A stretch of DNA of 64,000 bases. Source: CAVQCJ01 sp963849365. Its GTDB lineage: Bacteria; Actinomycetota; Actinomycetes; Prado026. The translations under genes were made by a program, and so were the position numbers. Below are positions 24,104 to 32,159 of this stretch, piece after piece (positions within the stretch are counted from its first letter, which is position 1; each line of letters starts with the position of its first letter). The stretch spans positions 1,736,001 to 1,800,000 of the forward strand of contig CAWKHA010000004.1 of the NCBI GenBank assembly GCA_963849365.1. The letters are read 5' to 3'. The notes beneath the pieces are model-generated. The model made no database searches and was not told the origin of the DNA. It saw only the letters and a program-made list of their open reading frames with translations.

Positions 24104-25101
24104 CGCAGGCTCAGCCCGGCCAGCACGGCGTCCTCGCGTTCGCGGTCGAGGCCGTTCGGCGGACGGTCCGGGCGCGGCGCCGGCCAGCCCTCGGCCTGCA
24201 GCCATTCCCAGGTGTCCTGCACCGTCTCGGTGACCGGCCGGCAGTGCAGACCGGCCGCGTACGCAGCCGACACATCCCCGTCGTGCATCCCCGCGGCCTC
24301 GCCGGTGGGCGGCAGCCAGATCGGCAGCTCGGTCCACCCGGCGATCCCGGCGGCCTCGATCACCTCCGGGTCGACCCAGACGAGCTCGGCCCGGCCGCCG
24401 GTCGCAGCCACGCCCGCGTCGAGCAGCGTGCCGATGGTCGCGTGGCCGGACCGGCTGACCGCGTTGAACGTGCCGCCCGTTCCACGCTCGGCCGCCGAGA
24501 GCATCCACCCGGCCAGGTCCCGGCCGTCGACGTACTGCAGCGGCCGGTCGTACGGGCCCGGTGCCAGCACCCGGCCGCCCTCGGCCAGCCGTCCCAGCCA
24601 CCAGGGGAGGCGGCCGGTCACCTCGTACGGGCCGAGGATGAGCCCCGCCCGGGCCAGCAACGCCCGGTCGCCGAAGCTCTCCAGGACCGCGAGCTCTCCA
24701 CCGCGCTTGGCGGCCTGGTAGTCGGTGCTGTCGTCCGAGCCCGGGTCGCCCCCGGCGACCGGCGCGCTCTCGTCCATCCCGAGCGGCATCGGCCAGCGGT
24801 ACACCGACCGGCTGGAGACGTACCCGTAGTGCGCGGCGCGGCCGACCAGCAGCCGGGCCGACTCGCGCACCACGCGCGGGGCGCCGCTCCAGGTGTCCAG
24901 CACGGCGTCCCAGGTGCCGTCGCCGAGGGCCGCGGCCAGCGCACCGTCCTGGGTCCGGTCGGCGACGAGGGCCTGTGTCCCGGCGGCCGGGGCCCGGCTC
25001 AGGCCGCGGTTCACCGTGGTGACGTCGTCACCGCGGGACAGCGCCGCCTCGACGGCCGCCCGCCCGACGTGGTGGGTACCGCCGAGGATCAACAGTCGCA
25101 T
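24100..25101 (-). CDS. NAD-dependent epimerase/dehydratase-family reductase (extended SDR)
   Basis: This 333-residue protein begins MRLLILGGTHHVGRAAVEAA, a Rossmann motif GGTxxxG of atypical extended SDRs. It then has TVNRGLSR in place of the usual acidic NAD ribose site, the AHYGYVSSRSVY strand with the serine and the YQAAKRGGELAV active-site Tyr-x-x-x-Lys. Related proteins include isoflavone-reductase-like and epimerase-like enzymes; the substrate is unknown. The ATG at 25101 was chosen over the longer frame because the conserved strand starts there and GAGGAT lies exactly six bases upstream as a -10 element. Its stop overlaps the stop of the convergent chemotaxis gene. Confidence 0.85.
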   Translation of the reverse strand: MRLLILGGTHHVGRAAVEAALSRGDDVTTVNRGLSRAPAAGTQALVADRTQDGALAAALGDGTWDAVLDTWSGAPRVVRESARLLVGRAAHYGYVSSRSVYRWPMPLGMDESAPVAGGDPGSDDSTDYQAAKRGGELAVLESFGDRALLARAGLILGPYEVTGRLPWWLGRLAEGGRVLAPGPYDRPLQYVDGRDLAGWMLSAAERGTGGTFNAVSRSGHATIGTLLDAGVAATGGRAELVWVDPEVIEAAGIAGWTELPIWLPPTGEAAGMHDGDVSAAYAAGLHCRPVTETVQDTWEWLQAEGWPAPRPDRPPNGLDREREDAVLAGLSLR

Positions 25102-25107
25102 CCGCCC

Positions 25108-25113
25108 ATCCTC
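25108..25113 (-). promoter_or_regulatory. -10-like GAGGAT for leaderless reductase transcript
   Basis: On the minus strand GAGGAT ends six bases before ATG 25101. It is part of a 19-base block (25105-25123) that recurs exactly at 33213-33231 upstream of the secreted glycosidase gene. Confidence 0.4.
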
Positions 25114-25126
25114 CCCGACGCCCCCT

Positions 25127-25159
25127 GACCATCCGCGATCACCCGACCATCCGCGATCA
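25127..25159. repeat. Two direct copies of a 15-bp sequence
   Basis: GACCATCCGCGATCA occurs at 25127-25141 and again at 25145-25159, an 18-bp period. The second copy runs into the left arm of the palindrome that starts at 25155. It lies between the divergent reductase and lysoplasmalogenase genes and may be an operator. Confidence 0.6.
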
Positions 25160-25209
25160 TGAGAGATGTCTGTGTTTTCGGCGCTCAGACGTGTACATCT
25201 CTCATGATC
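25155..25209. repeat. Long inverted repeat upstream of lysoplasmalogenase-like gene
   Basis: Perfect 15-bp arms GATCATGAGAGATGT (25155-25169) and ACATCTCTCATGATC (25195-25209) enclose a 25-nt loop that contains a second short stem (CTG/CAG). It lies 22 bp before the ATG at 25232. The arms are AT-richer than the surroundings. Confidence 0.8.
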
Positions 25210-25231
25210 ACGCAGCGAAGGGGGGCGGCGC

Positions 25232-25840
25232 ATGAGCCGTCCGTCGAACGTGGCTTACCTCGCCCTGGCCGTCGCGGACACAGCGCTCGCGGCCGGCGGC
25301 GCGAAGCGGGCGCGGTGGCTGAGCAAGCCGTTGCTGATGCCCGTCCTCATGGTCGGCCGCGACCGGCGGACCCAGGTCGCGCTCGGCCTGTGCGGGGCCG
25401 GTGACGTGGCGCTGATGGGGACCAGCCCCGCGGCGTTCACCGCGGGACTGGGCTGCTTCCTGGCCGGCCACATCGCGTGGGTGCCGGCGCTCCGGGCCAG
25501 GGGCGGCGGCGGACTGCTCGGACGACGGCCGGTGCTCGGCCTGCCGCTCATCGCCGCCTGGGCCGGACTGAACGCCTACCTGTGGAGCCGTACGGGCAAG
25601 GACCGCATCCCGGTCCTCGCGTACAGCACCGTGCTCACCGGCATGGCCCTGGTGGCCGTCGACACAGGCGTACCGGCGACCGCTGCGGGCGGTGGGCTGT
25701 TCATGCTGTCCGACTCCCTGATCGCCCTGGACCGGTTCGGAGGCGTACGCCTTCCTCTGCACGAGGGCTGGGTCATGGCGACGTACACAGCCGCCCAGGC
25801 CCTGCTCAGCGCCACCCCGACCCGGCGGCCGCCCGGCTGA
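25232..25840 (+). CDS. YhhN/TMEM86-family lysoplasmalogenase-like membrane protein
   Basis: This 202-residue protein has about seven to eight membrane helices. The family pattern is visible: KPLLMPVLMV near residue 33, GLCGAGDVALM with the conserved Asp near residue 55, GCFLAGHIAWVPAL and the second Asp in LFMLSDSLIALDRF. Lysoplasmalogenases hydrolyse the vinyl-ether bond of lysoplasmalogens; the bacterial substrate is uncertain. The ATG has a strong ribosome-binding site (GAAGGGGGG). Its stop is 3 bp from the convergent universal-stress-like gene. Confidence 0.85.
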   Translation: MSRPSNVAYLALAVADTALAAGGAKRARWLSKPLLMPVLMVGRDRRTQVALGLCGAGDVALMGTSPAAFTAGLGCFLAGHIAWVPALRARGGGGLLGRRPVLGLPLIAAWAGLNAYLWSRTGKDRIPVLAYSTVLTGMALVAVDTGVPATAAGGGLFMLSDSLIALDRFGGVRLPLHEGWVMATYTAAQALLSATPTRRPPG

Positions 25841-25843
25841 CCC

Positions 25844-26296
25844 TCACAACGATGGGCCGGCATCGCTCTCCAGGTGCGTGACAGGCACATGGGTGGAGCG
25901 CGCGATGCGGTGCGGCAGGTCCGTGATCAGCCAGCGGGAGAGCCGGCGCGGGAGCGTGGACACGATGATGCCGTCGAACTCCTCCCCGCGCAGCAGCTCC
26001 CCGACCCGCCCCAGCGGCTCTGCGTCGACGACCTCGCCGGTGGCCTCGGCGCCGGACCGGAGCAACCGCGCGAGCTCATGCTCGAGCCTGCCTTCGGCCA
26101 ACGCTCTGGCGATCTTGTGCGCGTCGGGCACGAACCGGTCCACCGGCGGGTAGTCCCACTGGCGTGACCCCTCCGTATCGGTCACGGGCACGATCAGGCG
26201 AAGGGTGCACGGGCCCGCCTCGAGAAGCTCGTCGAGCATCGCTGTGAGCCGTTCTCCACCGAGGGTCTGGTTCGCCACGAGAAGGTACTTCGCCAT
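25844..26296 (-). CDS. Universal-stress-protein-like nucleotide-binding fold protein
   Basis: This 150-residue protein opens with MAKYLLVANQTLGGERLTAM, a short beta strand followed by helices. It ends with the pattern GIIVSTLPRRLSRWLITDLP and STHVPVTHLESD, which corresponds to the C-terminal strand and ligand loop of universal-stress-like alpha/beta proteins. The ATP loop G2xG9xG(S/T) is only partly recognisable. In actinobacteria many such genes belong to hypoxia or stationary-phase regulons; no convincing DevR box is seen here. ATG 26296 was chosen, preceded by GGGGGCGG; a GTG at 26317 is the alternative. Confidence 0.72.
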   Translation of the reverse strand: MAKYLLVANQTLGGERLTAMLDELLEAGPCTLRLIVPVTDTEGSRQWDYPPVDRFVPDAHKIARALAEGRLEHELARLLRSGAEATGEVVDAEPLGRVGELLRGEEFDGIIVSTLPRRLSRWLITDLPHRIARSTHVPVTHLESDAGPSL

Positions 26297-26394
26297 CGTC
26301 CCGCCCCCTGCACTCACCTGCGTCGGACCGGTCGCCGCAGCTGCCTGCGTGGACCCAGGCTAGCCCGCGCCCCCAGCTGGCACCTAAGTCGAAG

Positions 26395-27051
26395 TCAGCC
26401 GTCGGTGGACGCGACGCCGATGGGGCAGACGGCGCCGGTGCCGCCGAGCCCGCAGTAGCCGTTGGGCACCTTGTGCAGGTACTGCTGGTGGTACTCCTCG
26501 GCGTAGTAGAAGGTCGGCGCCGCACGCGTCTCGGTCGTGATGGCGCCGAAGCCCTTGGCCGCGAGCACCGGGGCGAACGCCGCGAGCGAGGCCTCGAGGG
26601 CCAGCTGCTGATCCGGCGTCGTCCAGTAGGCCGCCGAGCGGTACTGCGTGCCGACGTCGTTGCCCTGCCGGTACCCCTGGGTCGGGTCGTGCCCCTCCCA
26701 GAAGACCTTGAGCAGGCGCTCGTACGAGATCAGCGCCGGGTCGTACACGACCTGGACGATCTCGGTGTGGCCGGTCAGGCCGGTGCAGGTCTCCTCGTAC
26801 GTCGGGTTCTCGGTGACGCCCCCCGCGTAGCCGACCGCCGTGGAGTAGACCCCGGGCAGCTGCCAGAACAGGCGCTCGGCGCCCCAGAAGCAGCCGAGCG
26901 CGAAGTAGGCGACCTCCAGGCCCTGCGGCCACGGTCCCTCAAGCGGCGTGCCGAGCACGGCGTGGGTCTTCGGGACCGGGAACGGGCGGACGGGCCGGCC
27001 GGGCAGGGCGCGGTCCTGGGTCACCATCGTGGTCTTGCGGCCGAACAGCAC
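26395..27051 (-). CDS. msrA: Peptide-methionine (S)-S-oxide reductase
   Basis: This 218-residue enzyme repairs methionine S-sulfoxide in proteins. The catalytic motif GCFWGAERLFW is intact, followed by VGYAGGVTENPTYEE, GHTEIVQVVYDP, FWEGHDPTQG and QYRSAAYW. The C-terminus has the resolving cysteine in PNGYCGLGGTG. The GTG at 27051 was chosen because GAGGAGG lies six bases upstream and relatives begin with the same LFGRKTTMV block; an upstream frame extension lacks this support. It is divergent from cystathionine gamma-synthase, a thematic link to sulfur amino acids. Confidence 0.95.
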   Translation of the reverse strand: MLFGRKTTMVTQDRALPGRPVRPFPVPKTHAVLGTPLEGPWPQGLEVAYFALGCFWGAERLFWQLPGVYSTAVGYAGGVTENPTYEETCTGLTGHTEIVQVVYDPALISYERLLKVFWEGHDPTQGYRQGNDVGTQYRSAAYWTTPDQQLALEASLAAFAPVLAAKGFGAITTETRAAPTFYYAEEYHQQYLHKVPNGYCGLGGTGAVCPIGVASTDG

Positions 27052-27169
27052 GTGGACCTCCTCGTGGATGTACCAGGAGAACCGCACCGCACCGGGCGGT
27101 GTTCCGGCAGGAGCCCGGGGCGGGTCGACGTCACCCTCCCGTAAGACTCGGCCCCGCGAGCCGATCGAC

Positions 27170-27175
27170 TAGCCT
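27170..27175 (+). promoter_or_regulatory. -10 element for leaderless metB transcript
   Basis: TAGCCT ends six bases before the ATG at 27182, and there is no ribosome-binding site. Leaderless initiation is inferred. Confidence 0.45.
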
Positions 27176-27181
27176 GCGCAG

Positions 27182-28357
27182 ATGCCGCAGACCCCCGACC
27201 AGCCCCCGCCCGGGCCGCGCGGGTTCGAGACCCTCGCGATCCACGCCGGCCAGGAGCCGGACCCCAGCACCGGGGCCGTCGTCCCGCCGATCTACCAGGT
27301 CTCGACGTACAAGCAGGACGGCGTGGGCGGCCTGCGCCGCGGGTACGAGTACAGCCGCAGCGCCAACCCCACCAGGACCGCCCTGGAGGAGTGCCTGGCC
27401 GCGATCGAGGGCGGCACGCGGGGGCTGGCGTTCGCGTCCGGGCTGGCCGCCGAGGACACCCTGCTGCGTACGGTGTGCGGGCCCGGTGACCACGTGCTCG
27501 TCCCCGACGACGCGTACGGAGGCACCTACCGGCTCTTCGCCCGGGTGCTCGCGCGGTGGGGACTCGAGCACACGCCCGTCAAGGTCTCTGACGCCGACGC
27601 CGTGCGGGCCGCGATCCGCCCCGGTCGGACCAGGGCCGTGTGGGTGGAGACGCCGACGAACCCGCTGCTCGGCATCGCCGACCTCACCGCCCTCGCGCAC
27701 GTCGCGCACGAGGCCGAGGCGCTGCTCGTCGTCGACAACACGTTCGCCTCGCCGTACCTGCAGCAGCCGTTAGCCCACGGCGCCGACGTGGTCGTGCACT
27801 CGACCACCAAGTACCTCGGCGGGCACAGCGACGTCGTCGGCGGCGGGCTGGTCGTGACCGACCCGGACCTGGGGGAGCAGCTCGCCTACCACCAGAACGC
27901 GATGGGTGCGGTGGCCGGCCCGTTCGACGCCTGGCTCGTGCTGCGTGGCATCAGGACGCTGGCGGTGCGGATGGAGCGGCACTGCGACAACGCCGAGCAG
28001 GTCGCCCAGCTGCTGCTCGAGCACCCGCGGGTGACGGCGGTGCACTACCCGGGGCTCGCGGCGCACCCAGGGCACGACGTCGCGGCCAAGCAGATGCGCC
28101 GCTTCGGCGGGATCGTCTCGTTCCAGGTGGAGGGTGGTCAGGACGCCGCTGTGCGCGTGTGCAGCCGCGCGCGGCTGTTCATCCTCGCCGAGTCGCTTGG
28201 CGGGGTCGAGTCGCTGATCGAGCACCCGCACCGGATGACGCACGCCAGCGTCGCCGGGTCGCCGCTCGAGGTGCCCGACGACCTGGTCCGGCTGTCGGTC
28301 GGGATCGAGACCGCGTCCGACCTGCTCGACGACCTCGCGTACGCCCTCGAGGGCTGA
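27182..28357 (+). CDS. metB: Cystathionine gamma-synthase/lyase (Cys/Met PLP enzyme)
   Basis: This 391-residue enzyme joins O-acyl-homoserine to cysteine, or works as the lyase, in methionine/cysteine metabolism. The signature runs RGYEYSRSANPTRTALEECL, FASGLAAEDTLLRTV, VPDDAYGGTYRLF, VVDNTFASPYLQQPL and VVHSTTKYLGGHSDVVGG with Lys210 binding PLP. ESLGGVESLIEHPHRMTHAS closes the active site. Synthase and lyase cannot be separated by eye; the nearby CBS makes a lyase role possible. Leu197 is encoded by TTA (27770-27772), one of only two TTA codons I found in the window's genes. Confidence 0.92.
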   Translation: MPQTPDQPPPGPRGFETLAIHAGQEPDPSTGAVVPPIYQVSTYKQDGVGGLRRGYEYSRSANPTRTALEECLAAIEGGTRGLAFASGLAAEDTLLRTVCGPGDHVLVPDDAYGGTYRLFARVLARWGLEHTPVKVSDADAVRAAIRPGRTRAVWVETPTNPLLGIADLTALAHVAHEAEALLVVDNTFASPYLQQPLAHGADVVVHSTTKYLGGHSDVVGGGLVVTDPDLGEQLAYHQNAMGAVAGPFDAWLVLRGIRTLAVRMERHCDNAEQVAQLLLEHPRVTAVHYPGLAAHPGHDVAAKQMRRFGGIVSFQVEGGQDAAVRVCSRARLFILAESLGGVESLIEHPHRMTHASVAGSPLEVPDDLVRLSVGIETASDLLDDLAYALEG

Positions 28358-28358
28358 C

Positions 28359-28913
28359 GTGTCCGACCCGGAAGCCCCCGCAGCCAACCCGGGGATCGTC
28401 CCGGACGGCAAGGACTGGACCTGGGTGCTGGACCGGCCGTGCCCGGAGTGCGGGCTCGACACCCGCACCGTCGACCCCGCATCGGTCGGGACCATGCTGC
28501 GCGAGAACGCCGCGTCCTGGCGGGAGGTGCTCGCCGGTCCGGACGCGGTGGTGCGGGCCCGGCCCCGACCAGACGTCTGGTCGCCGCTGGAGTACGGCTG
28601 CCACGTCCGCGACGTGTTCCGGTTGTACGACGAGCGGCTGCGGCTGATGCTGACCGAGGACGGCCCGCACTACCCCAACTGGGACCAGGACGTGACGGCG
28701 GTCGAGTCGCGGTACGGCGAGCAGGACCCTGCGCACGTCTCCGCCGAGCTGCTCGAGGCGGCCGCCGCGCTCGCCGACAGCTTCGAGCACGTCGAGGGCG
28801 CGCAGTGGGAACGGACCGGCTTCCGCGGCGACGGTGCTGCGTTCACGGTGTCGACCTTCGCGCGCTACCTCGTGCACGACCCGGTCCACCACCTGCACGA
28901 TGTGACCGGATAG
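28359..28913 (+). CDS. DinB-like/maleylpyruvate isomerase-type metal-binding helical protein
   Basis: This 184-residue protein begins one base after the metB stop, so it is in the same operon. It has the DinB four-helix pattern: WSPLEYGCHVRDVFRLYDER supplies one His, and FARYLVHDPVHHLHDVTG near the C-terminus supplies two more, a likely metal site. An N-terminal PCPECGLDTRTVD may bind a further metal. Members use bacillithiol or mycothiol or are of unknown role. The association with metB may point to a thiol-linked transferase. Confidence 0.75.
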   Translation: MSDPEAPAANPGIVPDGKDWTWVLDRPCPECGLDTRTVDPASVGTMLRENAASWREVLAGPDAVVRARPRPDVWSPLEYGCHVRDVFRLYDERLRLMLTEDGPHYPNWDQDVTAVESRYGEQDPAHVSAELLEAAAALADSFEHVEGAQWERTGFRGDGAAFTVSTFARYLVHDPVHHLHDVTG

Positions 28914-29004
28914 CGCTGTGCGGCGGATCCAGTGAGGAAGGGGGTGTGCCGGGCCGCCGAGGACGAGTGCGCGCGCTCGAAGTCGTCCGGCGAGTCGCTG
29001 GAGA

Positions 29005-31281
29005 TCACCGAGCGGTGCGCTCGCTGGGCCTCACGAGGGTGTCCTGGAGCCGGCGAACGGCGTCCAGGTAGTCGCCGGTCCATACCATCCGGACCGCTGT
29101 GGAGGTCGTACGGCCATCGTCGCTGAGCAGGTCGCGACGCAACGCGTCGACCAACCCGCTGTCGGCCAGCTCGTCCCGGGCGAGCGGCGTCGGTGCCCGG
29201 CTCCCCTGGAGCAGGCTCGCAGCAAGGTCGTCGTACCAGCCGACGACGACCTCTGTCGTCCCGAGGAGTTCGCGGCGCGCCGCGGCCCGGTCACCGCCGG
29301 CCCCGCCGTCGTCGCGCCGCCACAGGTCCAGCACCGCGTCTCCAGCCAGTCGCAGCCCGCCGACGCCTGTGACGAGGTTGGTCACGCCGGCCAATGGGAT
29401 CGGCTTGGCCCCACGCTCCGCGAGGTAGGTGCGGAACGCGTCGTCGAGCCGTCTGGACGCGGCTGCAGCACGTACGCTGGCGTCGATCGGGGCGGTCGGC
29501 GGCACGGTGTTCGACGGCCGAGCATCACATCGCAGCATCCCGAAGTCGACGGCGTCGGCCAGGTACCGGGCGCTGTCGGTGTATGCCTCGGCGAGCGCCC
29601 TGCCCAGCGCGGCTCCCGCACCCCGCGGCCAGAAGAGCACCCCGACGACCAGGCTCACCGCGCAGCCCATCGCGATGTCCTCGACGCGCAGCAGCCCGAC
29701 CTCCCAACCTGCCGGCGCGATGATGTTGAACAGGATCACGAGCGCGACCGTGAAGGCGGCCTGGCCAGCAGCGAACGAGATCGCGGCGGGAAGGACCCCG
29801 GCCAGCAGGACCGCCGGCGGGAGCAGGAACCACAGGAGGGTCGTGCTCGTCCCCAACGGCGCGAGCACCAGAGCACCGATGACGAACCCGGCCGCCGTGC
29901 CGAGCAGGCCGCGCACCACGTTCTGGCCGGTGTTCAGCGCGTTCGATCGCAGCACCGAGAGCGTGCCGAGCACGACCCAGAACGAGTGCTGCACGCCGGT
30001 CACGTTGGCGACGAGCACGGCGAGGCCGAGCCCGACGGCGCCGCGCAGGCTGTTGTGCATCCACACCGAGTGCCAGTTCAGATGGGCCGCCGCCCGTTCC
30101 TGCGCCGCCGATGCGGTGCTCGTCATGCCCGTGGGCTGGCGGCCGAGCAGGCGGTCCGACCAGCTGCGCCTCTCCGCGAGTGCGGTCTTCTCCACGTTGC
30201 TGGCAATCTGAGTGACGGCGAAGCTCAGCTCTTGCGCGCGAAACGCGGGGTCCAGAGCCGTGACCACTTCCCGTGCCCGCGCCCCCGCGGCAAGCGGGTC
30301 CGCACTGCTCGACACCGGCGGGCCCGGCAGCACGAGATTCGTGTCCTGCTCCATCCGCGTCACCGCGACGCGCAGCTCGGCCAGGGCCGCGTCGAGCGTC
30401 TCCGTGCTGCCGCCGAACTGTGCGAGCAGAGCCGCTGCCCTCTCGAGCACTGTCGCTGAGGCCGACTTGACCGCGCACGCAGCGCGATCGACCGTGTGGC
30501 CGCCCGGTCGTGGCCCGGACTCGATGATGGTGTTCAGCCAGTTCAGCTCGTCCACCAGACGCACGACCGCGCGACCAGCCGTACTCAGACCTGTCGGCCG
30601 GTAAGGCGCGGCCAGGAACCCCTGATGAAGCGCGCCGACCGCTGCGCCCGCCTCCTGGACGACTCGGTCATGCGAGCCTGGGAACGGCGCCGCTTGGTCA
30701 CCGAGCGCGAGGGTGACTTCGGAACGCAACCGGGCGGCCAAGGCACGACAGGCGGCGACCGCCCGACCGCGCAACGGGTCGCGGGTGGGTGCCGGCCACA
30801 GCAGCGCGACCGCAGCCAGGGACGCGATCGACGCGAGAGCCCAGCCTGCCAGCCGGTCCGGGATCACCGAGGCCGGTCCCGGGAGCGAGACGGGGAGGAT
30901 GAAGGACAGGAGCAACCCGGGTGTGGCCGCCGCCAGCGCGGAGCTGACGACCCCGGCGAAGAGCACGCAGAACGCCACGCACGCCATCGCCAGGGCGGCG
31001 AGCCAGGCTGCGCGCGAGGCTAACGTGCCCAGGCAGACGAACACCCCACCGACACCTGCCAGGGCGGCTTGAGCCTGGAGTCGCTCGCGCATCGGTCCGG
31101 TGAAGTCGACGAACAGGAGCATGGCGAACGAACCGAACGCCGCGAAAGTCGCCAGTTCAGGGTTGCCGATCGCCTTCGCGCCCACGGCGAACAACGCCGG
31201 CATCACGAAGGCCGTGCGCCCGGCACGACGTAGCGCCGCAAGACCAGGGTCGCGGCTGCGGAGCCATTGGATGAGGCGCAT
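29005..31281 (-). CDS. FUSC-family membrane protein (putative aromatic acid/toxic-compound exporter)
   Basis: This protein of about 758 residues has two membrane blocks and a long soluble segment between them. The first block is at residues 20-160 (AFVMPALFAVGAKAI onward). The second is at about 420-570 (SLRGAVGLGLAVLVANVTGV, SFWVVLGTLSVLRSNALNTG), typical of fusaric-acid-resistance-like proteins. The segment TGQNVVRGLLGTAAGFVIGA is the conserved FUSC core. A C-terminal soluble domain completes it. One TTA codon (31021-31023 on the minus strand) encodes Leu87. The start is uncertain: ATG 31281 fits the family N-terminus, ATG 31398 is an alternative. A winged-helix regulator lies 253 bp upstream on the same strand. 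Confidence 0.83.
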   Translation of the reverse strand: MRLIQWLRSRDPGLAALRRAGRTAFVMPALFAVGAKAIGNPELATFAAFGSFAMLLFVDFTGPMRERLQAQAALAGVGGVFVCLGTLASRAAWLAALAMACVAFCVLFAGVVSSALAAATPGLLLSFILPVSLPGPASVIPDRLAGWALASIASLAAVALLWPAPTRDPLRGRAVAACRALAARLRSEVTLALGDQAAPFPGSHDRVVQEAGAAVGALHQGFLAAPYRPTGLSTAGRAVVRLVDELNWLNTIIESGPRPGGHTVDRAACAVKSASATVLERAAALLAQFGGSTETLDAALAELRVAVTRMEQDTNLVLPGPPVSSSADPLAAGARAREVVTALDPAFRAQELSFAVTQIASNVEKTALAERRSWSDRLLGRQPTGMTSTASAAQERAAAHLNWHSVWMHNSLRGAVGLGLAVLVANVTGVQHSFWVVLGTLSVLRSNALNTGQNVVRGLLGTAAGFVIGALVLAPLGTSTTLLWFLLPPAVLLAGVLPAAISFAAGQAAFTVALVILFNIIAPAGWEVGLLRVEDIAMGCAVSLVVGVLFWPRGAGAALGRALAEAYTDSARYLADAVDFGMLRCDARPSNTVPPTAPIDASVRAAAASRRLDDAFRTYLAERGAKPIPLAGVTNLVTGVGGLRLAGDAVLDLWRRDDGGAGGDRAAARRELLGTTEVVVGWYDDLAASLLQGSRAPTPLARDELADSGLVDALRRDLLSDDGRTTSTAVRMVWTGDYLDAVRRLQDTLVRPSERTAR

Positions 31282-31534
31282 GACGACGTCCCAGTTGCGT
31301 GGTCCGAGAGTCGATTCGCGAAGGTCGCCGATCAACCGGTCAGGTATTGGTCGTTCGGCACCCTTCGAGGGCCCGTGCGTCCGTGCCTGCACAGCCATCG
31401 GACGACGGGAGAGGGGGTTAGGTCTTCGAACGCTTCCACCAGATCGCGCTACCCCGCAAGGCCGGACCGCAGCGACCGCGCGCACCCCCGACTCGCGACG
31501 CTCGACCTCGCCCGGGGGCGCCGGTCGGAGCGGT

Positions 31535-31831
31535 CTAGCGTCCGGTGCCGACCGCGGCGTCGGTCAGGAGGGCCAGGACGTCGCCGATCGGACGGCGCTG
31601 CGCCAGCGGTTCCTCCAGCGGCAGGTGGGACTGGATGTGGTAGCGGCTGCGTCGGCCTTCGCGCTCTTTGACGATGTAGCCCGCGTCGGCCAGGTCGGAC
31701 ACGATGCCGAAGGCCCGCCGTTCGCTGATATCGATGGCCGCAGCGATCTCCCGCAGCCGGGTCTCGGGGTCGCGAGCGATCGCCAGCAACACTCGGGCGT
31801 GGTTCGTGAGGAAGCCCCACTCAGTGGCCAT
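31535..31831 (-). CDS. Small winged-helix transcriptional regulator (MarR/ArsR-like)
   Basis: This 98-residue protein is essentially one winged-helix domain. FLTNHARVLLAIARDPETRL is the first helix pair, REIAAAIDISERRAFGIVSD is the helix-turn-helix with recognition helix, and GYIVKEREGRRSRYHIQSHL is the wing. The tail (LPLEEPLAQRRPIGDVLALL) may be a dimer helix. It is likely to regulate the FUSC exporter downstream, itself, or the divergent small protein at 31932. The ATG at 31831 is preceded by TACGTT exactly six bases upstream, so it is probably leaderless. It occurs widely in actinobacteria next to unrelated genes. Confidence 0.83.
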   Translation of the reverse strand: MATEWGFLTNHARVLLAIARDPETRLREIAAAIDISERRAFGIVSDLADAGYIVKEREGRRSRYHIQSHLPLEEPLAQRRPIGDVLALLTDAAVGTGR

Positions 31832-31837
31832 GGCGCC

Positions 31838-31887
31838 AACGTAGCAAGAAAAGACTAGAAAGGTATTGCGATTGAGTCTGCTACCTT
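31838..31887. promoter_or_regulatory. AT-rich divergent promoter with inverted repeat
   Basis: This interval between the winged-helix gene and the small gene at 31932 is strikingly AT-rich for the window. It holds the minus-strand -10 TACGTT (31838-31843) and an inverted repeat AAGGTA (31860-31865) with TACCTT (31882-31887). An operator for the regulator is plausible. Confidence 0.45.
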
Positions 31888-31931
31888 GCAGGCATCGCCC
31901 AGCTGCACCGCGGGCTATCCGGAAGGCACCC

Positions 31932-32138
31932 ATGAACGTTCTCACGAACATCAGCGACTCGATCAGGAGCCTTGGGCACACCAGCAGACGCACGGATGCC
32001 AAGCGTGCGGCGGAGGCCGAACGGCTGGTGGCGACGGAGCGGTCGCAGGCGGCCGCTACGAGCTTCATGGACAACCAGCGCCGCGACCGTGAGGCCAAAG
32101 CGCGCGAGGTCCACGAGGCTCGACCGTCGGCTGACTGA
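31932..32138 (+). CDS. Small basic/hydrophilic hypothetical protein
   Basis: This 68-residue protein (MNVLTNISDSIRSLGHTS, then charged helix text RAAEAERLVATERSQAAA and MDNQRRDREAKAREVHEA) lacks a membrane segment and recognised domain. The ATG at 31932 follows GGAAGG with an 8-nt spacer. It is divergent from a winged-helix regulator with an AT-rich shared promoter, so it may be its target. Base composition is lower in GC than in neighbouring genes. Coding is likely but not certain. Confidence 0.55.
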   Translation: MNVLTNISDSIRSLGHTSRRTDAKRAAEAERLVATERSQAAATSFMDNQRRDREAKAREVHEARPSAD

Positions 32139-32159
32139 GGCGAGCGGGACCAGAGAGTC

